Shown piece by piece: positions 1 to 6,190 of a DNA stretch of 13,374 nucleotides. Both the position numbers and the translations under genes were made by a program. The notes beneath the pieces are model-generated. The model was not told the origin of the DNA. It saw only the letters and a program-made list of their open reading frames with translations, and did no database searches. This DNA is from Pseudomonadota bacterium (lineage in GTDB: Bacteria > Pseudomonadota > Alphaproteobacteria > CACIAM-22H2): positions 1-13,374 of the forward strand of contig JAIUNH010000050.1 in assembly GCA_020161965.1 (NCBI GenBank), given 5' to 3'. Numbering within the stretch: the first letter of the stretch is position 1; each line of letters begins with the position of its first letter.

Positions 1-329
1 CCTTCGAGACCGATGTGTGGAGCCACAAGCAGTTGCTCGACGTCGTCAGCCACACGCCGGTCGAAGTGGAGGCTTTGACGGCAATGCGCGCCAATCACGC
101 TTGGGTCGATCTGTCGCGCCAAGCCTTCCCCGAGCCGCAGCGGCTTTATACGTGGTGGAGCTATCGCAATTCCGATTGGCGCAAATCGGATCGCGGGCGG
201 CGCCTTGACCATATCTGGACGACGCCGGACATCGCACCAAAGCTGAAAGGCTTCCATATTCTGCGCGAAGCCCGCGACTGGCAGCAGCCTTCCGACCACG
301 TCCCCGTGATCGCGGATCTGGCGCTTTGA
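1..329 (+). CDS. xthA: Exodeoxyribonuclease III, C-terminal part (5' end lies outside the window)
   Basis: This is the last roughly 108 codons of an exonuclease III / AP endonuclease of the EEP (endonuclease/exonuclease/phosphatase) fold. The family removes nucleotides 3'-to-5' from duplex DNA and cuts at abasic sites in base excision repair. The reading frame is open from base 3 to the TGA at 327-329. Visible family motifs are WSHKQLL near the left edge, the YTWWSYR block, RRLDHIW with a conserved active-site Asp, and the terminal SDHVPV motif carrying the catalytic Asp-His pair. The C-terminus is complete at the usual place. The N-terminal catalytic residues lie off the left edge and cannot be checked. 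Its stop codon overlaps the TTG start of the next gene, so the two are probably co-transcribed and translationally coupled. Confidence 0.95.
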   Translation, partial: FETDVWSHKQLLDVVSHTPVEVEALTAMRANHAWVDLSRQAFPEPQRLYTWWSYRNSDWRKSDRGRRLDHIWTTPDIAPKLKGFHILREARDWQQPSDHVPVIADLAL

Positions 330-1477
330 GTCGCGCCGCACCCGCTTCCGCCGCCTTCATCGCCACCATCGTCGGCTTCGGCGGCACGGTGGCGCTGGTG
401 GTCGCGGCGGCTTCGGCCGTGGGTGCGACGCAAAGCCAGATCGCGTCGTCGATCGCCGCCGTCTGCTTCGTCAAGGCGATCGCAGCAGCGTGGCTGTCCT
501 GGCGCCATCGCATTCCACTGATCACCGCCTGGGCAACCGCCGGCGCGGCATTGATCGCCAGCACGACGGGCTTGAGCTTCGACGTCGCCGTCGGCGCCTA
601 TCTGGTCGCATCGGCCGCGATCGTCGCGACGGCGTTCGTGAAGCCGCTGGGCGATCTGGTCGCGCGCATCCCCACCTCGATCGCCGCCGCGATGCTGGCG
701 GGCGTGGTGCTGCCTTTCGTCGCGCAAGTCTTCGTGCAAGCCGGCGGCGCACCAGCACTCGTGTTGCCGCTCGTCGTAATGTTCCTGGTCGTGCGCTTGT
801 TCAATCCGCATATGGCGGTCGTCGCCGTGCTGGCGGCGGGCACGGCGATCGCCTACGCGCTGGGTCTTGCCGCACCGATCTCCGGCGAATTGGGACTGAC
901 GCATTTCGAATTCGTGACGCCGCGCTTCGAGATCGGGGCGATCGTCGGTTTGGGGCTGCCGCTTTATCTCGTCACTATGGCGTCGCAAAATCTTGCGGGC
1001 TTCGCGGTGCTGAAAGCGGCGGGCTATCCCACGCCGACGCGGGACTCGCTCGCGGCGACCGGCATCGCGTCTTTCGTCGGCGCCTTCGCGGGCGCCATTC
1101 CGCTGGGCCTTGCCGCCATCACCGCGTCGATCTGTGCGGGGCCCGAAGCGCATCCCGACAAGGACAAGCGCTGGATCTCCGGCCTCTGGTATGCGGGCTA
1201 TTATCTGATCTTGGCGGCGTTTGCGGGGGCGTGCGTTGCGATTCTGGCGGCCTTGCCCAAGGCGCTGATCGCGACTTTCGCAGGCCTTGGCCTTGTCGGC
1301 GCCTTGCAGGGAGCGCTGACCGGTGCGCTGAAAGACGAAGCCGAGCGCTTTCCCGCCGTGCTCACGCTCGCGGTCACCGCATCGGGCGTATCGCTGTTCG
1401 GCATTGGCTCGGCGTTCTGGGGCCTTGCGGCCGGGATCGCGGCATTGGCCGCGCAGAATTTGAAACGCGCGCGTTAA
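326..1477 (+). CDS. BenE-family (benzoate/H+ symporter-like) membrane transporter
   Basis: A 383-residue, strongly hydrophobic protein with about 10-12 predicted membrane segments, close to the usual BenE length of about 390. Family-like blocks are the N-terminal segment around residues 11-35, NPHMAVVAV near 160-168, the TMASQNLAG motif at 217-225, and the final FGIGSAFWGLAAG at 358-370. BenE proteins take up aromatic carboxylates by proton symport. The substrate here is not readable, because no aromatic catabolism genes lie nearby, so benzoate is only the family label. The start is TTG at 326-328, overlapping the xthA stop as TTGA; no later ATG or GTG would keep the first membrane segment. 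The 3' end overlaps that of the convergent cyclic-nucleotide-binding gene by 4 bases. Confidence 0.85.
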   Translation: MSRAAPASAAFIATIVGFGGTVALVVAAASAVGATQSQIASSIAAVCFVKAIAAAWLSWRHRIPLITAWATAGAALIASTTGLSFDVAVGAYLVASAAIVATAFVKPLGDLVARIPTSIAAAMLAGVVLPFVAQVFVQAGGAPALVLPLVVMFLVVRLFNPHMAVVAVLAAGTAIAYALGLAAPISGELGLTHFEFVTPRFEIGAIVGLGLPLYLVTMASQNLAGFAVLKAAGYPTPTRDSLAATGIASFVGAFAGAIPLGLAAITASICAGPEAHPDKDKRWISGLWYAGYYLILAAFAGACVAILAALPKALIATFAGLGLVGALQGALTGALKDEAERFPAVLTLAVTASGVSLFGIGSAFWGLAAGIAALAAQNLKRAR

Positions 1478-1935
1478 GCCGTTTTCGCGGCCATCGCGTT
1501 GCGCAATTGCGCGTTGGTCTTGACGATGCGGCGCGCGAGTTCGCGCATGATTTCGAGCCCCATCGACGGGAACTCGTTCACCAGCGCCATGAAATCGTCC
1601 TTCTCGATCTTGAGGCAGACGAGCGGATTGTCGCCCGCCGCGCGCACCGTGGCGGTGCGCGGCACCTCACACAAAATCGCGATTTCGCCGACGATTTCGT
1701 GCTTGCCGGTGCGCGCGATTTCGGTTGGGCCCGCATTCGTGTCGATCAGCACGGCGGCTTCGCCGTCCAGCACGATATAGGCGGCGTCGCCCGCATCGCC
1801 TTGCGCGAAGATCGCTTGGCCGGGTTCGTAGCTCAGACGCTGGCTCATGAACGCGAGCAGTTTCAGCTTCGCGGGGTCGAGCTTCGAGAACAGCGGAATG
1901 CGCTTGAGGGCGTCGGTTTCTTCCTTGATCGACAT
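1474..1935 (-). CDS. Single-domain cyclic-nucleotide-binding (CNB) protein
   Basis: A 153-residue protein that is almost entirely one Crp-type cNMP-binding beta-roll (residues about 8-130) followed by a helix. There is no helix-turn-helix, so it is not a DNA-binding Crp/Fnr regulator. The phosphate-binding cassette is well formed: VGEIAIL at 82-88 carries the ribose-contacting Glu84, and PRTATV at 92-97 carries the phosphate-contacting Arg93 followed by Thr94. It should therefore be able to bind cAMP or cGMP. The ATG at 1933-1935 follows a good ribosome binding site (AAGGGGG). The gene starts 14 bases after the stop of the upstream ABC-like gene on the same strand, so it is very probably the second gene of that operon. 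A role as a separate regulatory subunit of that membrane protein is inference. Confidence 0.88.
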   Translation of the reverse strand: MSIKEETDALKRIPLFSKLDPAKLKLLAFMSQRLSYEPGQAIFAQGDAGDAAYIVLDGEAAVLIDTNAGPTEIARTGKHEIVGEIAILCEVPRTATVRAAGDNPLVCLKIEKDDFMALVNEFPSMGLEIMRELARRIVKTNAQLRNAMAAKTA

Positions 1936-1949
1936 CGCAACCCCCTTCC

Positions 1950-4634
1950 CTAATGCGCCAGCAATTCTTTGAGCGGGCCGTCCTGCTCGATCAGCTCGCC
2001 GTAACGTCCGTCTTGCGCCACGCGCCCGTCGGCCAGGACGACGACGCGATCGAATTTCGCGGCCAGCGCCGCATCGGCCAACGCGGCCACCACCGTCGCC
2101 GACCCAGCGGCGGAAAGCGCGCCGTCCAGGGTTTTGACTTGGGTACTGGAGTCCAGCACGGCAAGGGCGTCGTTGAGAACCAAAATCTCCGGCCGCTTCA
2201 CCAACGCGCGGGCGAGCGCCAATTTTTGGCGCTGGGCCGGCGTCAAACGCGAACCCCCGACGCCGACTTGGAAATCCAAACCCACTTCGAACACGCGTTC
2301 GCGCAAGCCCAGCGTGTCGAGCACTTCGCGCATCGCTTTGCCGACGATCGCTTGGGCTTTCGCCTGGCCGTAGGCGACGCGGCCGAACAGGATGTTGTCC
2401 TGGATCGCGGCGGCGGCGTTGTAGGATTCGGGATCGAAGAACGCGATCTTGCCTGCGGCCGGACCCTTGCCGAACGCGTCGTGGATCGCCGCACGCGTTT
2501 GCAGCACGCGGCCTTTGAAATCGGGCGTGATCAAACCCAAGCGATGGCGCGCGTTGACGAGCTTCAACGGCAAGCCGATCAAGCGCGCGCGATCTTCGTC
2601 GGAAATCGCGGGCAGCTTGCCCGATTCATCCGGCGCGGTGCGCGCGACGATCGCTTGGAAGGTCGGCAGATCGTCGGCGGCGATGAAGCTGAAACGGTCG
2701 AAGAATTCGTGGCCCGCGGGCAGGCCGGCGAACAACTCGACCATCGTTTCGGCGACCTGGCGGCCCATCGCGATCAGCTCGTCCGCCATGCCCTGCTTTT
2801 GCAGCACGGCCAGGAAGTCGGGCTGTTCGGCGAGCACGTCGACCTCGAACGCCGGATCGATCGGCGTGCCGAACAAAAGATTCTCGGCCAGCGTCGCGTT
2901 GTCGTTGTAGCGCGTGGGATCGAAGGATTCGATCAAGCCTTTCAATGCCGCATCGGCTTGCGGGCCGGCGAGGCGCTCGCGAAACGCCGCGCGCGCCGCC
3001 AGGATCGCTTCGGCCACCGCCGGCTTGGCGCGCGGATCGACGCGGCCGCGTAAGCCGAACAGGAACACGTCCTCGGCCAGATCCACGCGTTCGAGCACGC
3101 GCGCGGCGATGCCATCGAATTGTTCGGCATTCGCGACACCGGCGCGCGAATAATCGATCCAGTTATCCTCGATATCGAGCGGCAGATTTCCCGCGCGCGC
3201 GGCTTCGGCGAGCCACCGCGTGCGCGCGGCGTTGTGTTTCTCGGACGCCGACACCGGGCGCTGGCGCAAACCATAGGCAAGGTTGTCGCGCACCGAGGTC
3301 GAGAAATGATAGGCGCCGGGGCCCACGTAACCCATCGACGCACCCAGATGCGCGTCGGGCAGGCGCGTGAGATCCTGCTCGCCCACGCGCAACGTGCCCG
3401 AGGACGGCAGATAAAGCCGCGCGAGCGTCATCGCCAAGGCTTCGCGCCCGCCGCCCGCCGCTCCCACCAACGCCACTTTGGCGCCGTGCGGAATGGTGAG
3501 CGACACGGATTCGAGCAGCTTGGTCTGCGCGTCCTCCGCGACCGACAACCCGGCCAGCGCGATATCGCCCGCCAAGCCCGGTGCTGGATCGGCGGGAAGT
3601 TCGTGCAGCGCCTCGGGCAGCATCTGCTCGGGCCGGAACTGCTCGACGACCTGCTCGTATTTCTGCTGCGCGTCCTGGGCTTGCTGGTAGTAGTCGAGCA
3701 ATTCCTTCCAGGGTGCCGTCATGTCCTTATGCGCGGACAAGGCGGCGACGAGTGCCCCCAGCGACAATTGGCCCTGGATCACCAGATAGCCGCCGATCGA
3801 GTAGAACAGCAGCGGCGCGCACTGGCTCAAGAAGTTGTTGATGAACTTCACCAGCGATTTGCGCTGATAGATATCGAAGCGGATGCGGAAGATCGTGCCG
3901 AAGCGTTCGGTGTAATCCGCGCGTTCCCACGACGCGGTGCCGTTGGTGCGCACTTCGTGGATGCCGCCGACGGTTTCACCGATGCGCTCGGACACTTTGC
4001 GCACCGCGCGCACGCGTTCCTTGCCCAGCGCCTTCACGCGCTTTTGCAGCATCGGCACGATATAGGCTTGGAACGGGAACAGCGAAATCGCGGCGAAACC
4101 CATCACCGGGTTCTGCATGAACAAGAACAGCGCGATGGTCAGCAGCATGCCCGCCTGCATCAGCGGCTGGACGAACGCATCGCCCATGAAGCCGCCGATC
4201 TGCTCGACCTCCGACGTCACCATCGGGATCAACTCGCCCGACGAGACCTTGCGGAAATGCGGAATCGGGAAACGCAGAATGCGTTCGACCAGCGAATAGC
4301 GCAGCCGGCGCAGCAGACGTTCGCCGAGCTTGCCTTTCAGCGAGTTGATGTATTGCTTGACCGCACCGTTGACGAGCACGGCGAGGAAGAACAGCAAGCA
4401 CAGCCAGAGCAGATAGCCGATCTGATCGACGCTGAACCAACCCAGGATTTCCTTCGGGAATTTGATCCCGTGGCCCTGGATGCCCTGGTTCATGATGTTC
4501 TTGGGCAGGTCCAACGTGACGTAATAGAACGCCTGCGCCGCCGCGACGAGCAGGCAGACCAGCGCCGTTTCCTTGACCGAAAACCGGATGACGAAGCGGA
4601 AGATGTTCCGGTCGATATCGCCTGAGCCGCCCAC
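1950..4634 (-). CDS. ABC-exporter-like membrane protein with degenerate, insertion-bearing nucleotide-binding domain
   Basis: An 894-residue protein. Residues 1-330 form a type I ABC-exporter membrane domain, with membrane segments near 22-40, 72-92, 155-172, 176-195 and 268-300. Residues 355-894 align with an ATP-binding domain, but every catalytic motif is altered. Walker A reads GAAGGGRE (391-398; Lys to Arg, Ser/Thr to Glu). The Q-loop Gln is replaced, probably by Pro439. The signature LSGGQ is LTPAQ (797-801). Walker B is ILVLND (817-822; Asp-Glu to Asn-Asp). The H-loop position aligns with Ala853. About 280 extra residues (456-732) separate the Q-loop region from the helical domain. The start is GTG at 4632-4634 with AGGGGA 8 bases upstream; it is the first gene of an operon with the CNB gene. 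I recall similar proteins in other Proteobacteria, unverified. Its substrate and function are unknown. Confidence 0.85.
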   Translation of the reverse strand: MGGSGDIDRNIFRFVIRFSVKETALVCLLVAAAQAFYYVTLDLPKNIMNQGIQGHGIKFPKEILGWFSVDQIGYLLWLCLLFFLAVLVNGAVKQYINSLKGKLGERLLRRLRYSLVERILRFPIPHFRKVSSGELIPMVTSEVEQIGGFMGDAFVQPLMQAGMLLTIALFLFMQNPVMGFAAISLFPFQAYIVPMLQKRVKALGKERVRAVRKVSERIGETVGGIHEVRTNGTASWERADYTERFGTIFRIRFDIYQRKSLVKFINNFLSQCAPLLFYSIGGYLVIQGQLSLGALVAALSAHKDMTAPWKELLDYYQQAQDAQQKYEQVVEQFRPEQMLPEALHELPADPAPGLAGDIALAGLSVAEDAQTKLLESVSLTIPHGAKVALVGAAGGGREALAMTLARLYLPSSGTLRVGEQDLTRLPDAHLGASMGYVGPGAYHFSTSVRDNLAYGLRQRPVSASEKHNAARTRWLAEAARAGNLPLDIEDNWIDYSRAGVANAEQFDGIAARVLERVDLAEDVFLFGLRGRVDPRAKPAVAEAILAARAAFRERLAGPQADAALKGLIESFDPTRYNDNATLAENLLFGTPIDPAFEVDVLAEQPDFLAVLQKQGMADELIAMGRQVAETMVELFAGLPAGHEFFDRFSFIAADDLPTFQAIVARTAPDESGKLPAISDEDRARLIGLPLKLVNARHRLGLITPDFKGRVLQTRAAIHDAFGKGPAAGKIAFFDPESYNAAAAIQDNILFGRVAYGQAKAQAIVGKAMREVLDTLGLRERVFEVGLDFQVGVGGSRLTPAQRQKLALARALVKRPEILVLNDALAVLDSSTQVKTLDGALSAAGSATVVAALADAALAAKFDRVVVLADGRVAQDGRYGELIEQDGPLKELLAH

Positions 4635-4660
4635 GCGCGAAGTCCCCTATCCCGATCAGG

Positions 4661-4690
4661 AGTTTAGCGGCCGGGACCGGGGCGGCGCAA
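4661..4690 (-). promoter_or_regulatory. Candidate promoter for the ABC-like/CNB operon
   Basis: Read on the minus strand, TTGCGC (4690-4685) and TAAACT (4666-4661) are 18 bases apart. This would place a transcript start about 20 bases upstream of the GTG. The -10 matches the consensus at 4 of 6 positions but the -35 at only 3, so this is a weak candidate found by eye. Confidence 0.28.
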
Positions 4691-4771
4691 CCGGGCCGCC
4701 CTGCGGCATGGCGGCGGCACGGGCGGCGCTTTACCGCATTCCCGCCCGGTATCGCAATCCGGCAACAGCCC

Positions 4772-4786
4772 ATAAAATTAATATTT
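4772..4786. promoter_or_regulatory. AT-only tract in the divergent intergenic region
   Basis: Fifteen consecutive A/T bases lie in the 229-base gap between the divergent ABC-like gene (start 4634) and the glycosyltransferase gene (start 4864). The surroundings are very GC-rich. The tract contains TAAAAT (4773-4778), a 5-of-6 match to a -10 element, but no convincing -35 at the right distance. It may be an UP element, a nucleoid-protein site or a DNA-unwinding promoter region. The rest of the gap is GC-rich with no recognisable gene. Confidence 0.4.
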
Positions 4787-4801
4787 CCAGGCGTTGATCG
4801 C

Positions 4802-4831
4802 TTGGAATCATCACGGGACTCCCCTTAGTCT
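4802..4831 (+). promoter_or_regulatory. Weak candidate promoter for the glycosyltransferase gene
   Basis: TTGGAA (4802-4807) and TAGTCT (4826-4831) are 18 bases apart, which would give a leader of about 25-30 bases before the TTG start. Matches are 4 of 6 and 3 of 6, so confidence is low. It is listed because it is the best-spaced pair between the AT tract and the gene. Confidence 0.22.
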
Positions 4832-4863
4832 CGACCCGATCGAGATCCCGTCCGGGGGGACGA

Positions 4864-6105
4864 TTGGCCAAAACACCGAAGCGCCGCGCGCGGTCCGACC
4901 GTCGCGTGCTGATCTACAGCCACGATACGATGGGGCTCGGCCATTTGCGCCGCTGCCGCACCATCGCGCATGCGCTGGTGGAAGCCGACAAGGATCTGTC
5001 GGTGCTGATCCTGTCGGGCTCGCCGATCATCGGCTCGTTCGATTTCAAGGCGCGCGTCGATTTCGTGCGCATCCCCGGTGTCATCAAATTGCGCGACGGC
5101 GATTACACGTCGCTGAACCTGCATATCGACATCGCGCAGACTTTGGCGATCCGCGCGTCGATCATTCGCCACACCGCCGAGGCGTTCCAGCCCGATATGT
5201 TCCTGGTCGACAAGGAGCCGCTGGGCTTGCGCGGCGAGGTGACCGAAACGCTGGAGTTCCTGAAGCGCCGCAACGTGCCGCTGGTGCTGGGCTTGCGCGA
5301 CGTGATGGACGATCCCGCGTTGCTGGAGCCGGAATGGAAGCGCAAGAACGCGCTGCCGGCATTGCGCGAGCTTTACGACGATATCTGGGTCTACGGCCTG
5401 CCGCAGATTTGCGATCCGCTGGAAGGCTTGGCCATCCCGCAATCGGTGCGCCGGAAGATGAGCTACACCGGCTATCTGCGCCGCACGCTGCCGCTGAACG
5501 GGCCGCGCGCGTCGATGGATGCCGCGCGCGATCGCGAGCAGCCTTACGTGCTGGTCACGACCGGCGGCGGCGGCGACGGCGACGCGCTGATCGATTGGGT
5601 GTTGCGCGCCTACGAATCCGGCACGCAATTGCCGCATCGCGCGTTGCTGGTGCTCGGGCCGTTCATGCAGTCCGAACGCCAAGCCGAGTTCCTCAATCGC
5701 GCGCAAGCGCTGGGCAATGTCGAAGCGATCACCTTCGACGCGCATATGGAAACGCTGATCGCGCGCGCCGCCGGCGTCGTGGCGATGGGCGGCTACAACA
5801 CCTTCTGCGAAATCCTGTCCTTCGACCGGCCGGGGCTGATCGTGCCGCGCACCGCCCCGCGTCTGGAGCAGACGATCCGCGCCGAACGCGCCCAGGCCCA
5901 AGGCCTGGTGCGCATGCTGCCGGATGACGGGATCCGCCGGACCGAAGATATGGTCCGCGCGCTGAAGCATCTCGCCCGCCAGAAATCGCCCTCGGCGGCG
6001 GTCGTGCCGGGCCTGCTCGACGGGCTCGAAAACGTCGAACGTCTGGTCCGGCGCTGGCTGCCGCTGACCCAGGACGAAGCCGCGATCCGCGCGCTCGCGC
6101 GTTAA
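4864..6105 (+). CDS. MurG-like GT-B glycosyltransferase (family 28 C-terminal type)
   Basis: A 413-residue predicted cytosolic glycosyltransferase with two Rossmann-like halves. The N-terminal half has VLIYSHDTMGLGHLRR (15-30), a glycine/histidine loop like those at acceptor sites of GT-B enzymes. The C-terminal half has VTTGGGGDGDALID (231-244) and MGGYNTFCEILSFDRPG (308-324), which resembles the nucleotide-sugar site of MurG and UGT enzymes. It is not MurG itself, because the surroundings lack cell-wall genes and the N-terminus differs. Donor and acceptor cannot be read; cell-surface glycan assembly is a reasonable guess. The start is TTG at 4864, directly after GGGGGGA (4854-4860). The first ATG lies inside the conserved glycine loop, so a start there is unlikely. 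A terminator follows, suggesting a monocistronic gene. Confidence 0.82.
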   Translation: MAKTPKRRARSDRRVLIYSHDTMGLGHLRRCRTIAHALVEADKDLSVLILSGSPIIGSFDFKARVDFVRIPGVIKLRDGDYTSLNLHIDIAQTLAIRASIIRHTAEAFQPDMFLVDKEPLGLRGEVTETLEFLKRRNVPLVLGLRDVMDDPALLEPEWKRKNALPALRELYDDIWVYGLPQICDPLEGLAIPQSVRRKMSYTGYLRRTLPLNGPRASMDAARDREQPYVLVTTGGGGDGDALIDWVLRAYESGTQLPHRALLVLGPFMQSERQAEFLNRAQALGNVEAITFDAHMETLIARAAGVVAMGGYNTFCEILSFDRPGLIVPRTAPRLEQTIRAERAQAQGLVRMLPDDGIRRTEDMVRALKHLARQKSPSAAVVPGLLDGLENVERLVRRWLPLTQDEAAIRALAR

Positions 6106-6113
6106 TCCAGTTA

Positions 6114-6139
6114 CGCCCGGAAACGCGGCGGCCTTTTTT
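6114..6139 (+). terminator. Intrinsic terminator after the glycosyltransferase gene
   Basis: The stem CGCCCG pairs with CG-(bulged C)-GGCG around a GAAA tetraloop (6120-6123), followed three bases later by six T (6134-6139). It starts 9 bases after the stop codon. The stem is short but GC-rich and closed by a stable GNRA loop. Confidence 0.6.
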
Positions 6140-6162
6140 ACGACACGCGATCGGCCTAGATT
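6135..6162 (+). promoter_or_regulatory. Possible promoter for the YddA-type ABC gene
   Basis: TAGATT (6157-6162) resembles a -10 element at 4 of 6 positions. The only -35 candidate is the T-rich TTTTTA (6135-6140), 16 bases upstream, which overlaps the terminator T tract. A promoter is expected here because a terminator separates this gene from its upstream neighbour. Confidence 0.25.
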
Positions 6163-6190
6163 CACCGGATCATCCGGAGAGTTCGCCCTC

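Noticed and set aside
1474..1935. CNB protein as a Crp/Fnr transcription factor
   Set aside because: The protein ends about 20 residues after the C-helix, with no helix-turn-helix.
490..1953. Long open frame (487 codons) on the plus strand over the benE-like and CNB genes
   Set aside because: The translation is Arg/Gly/Ala-rich low-complexity sequence typical of an off-frame reading of GC-rich genes, and it crosses two genes with clear family motifs in other frames.
3120..4625. 501-codon plus-strand open frame opposite the ABC-like gene
   Set aside because: Composition is rich in Arg, Gln, His and Asp with no recognisable motif. The minus-strand frame has coherent membrane segments and ABC motifs, so this is an antisense shadow.
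1950..4634. The idea that the ABC-like gene is a pseudogene
   Set aside because: The 894-codon frame is uninterrupted, the start and ribosome binding site are good, the membrane domain is well formed, and the insertion contains ordered repeats. This fits retained function better than decay.
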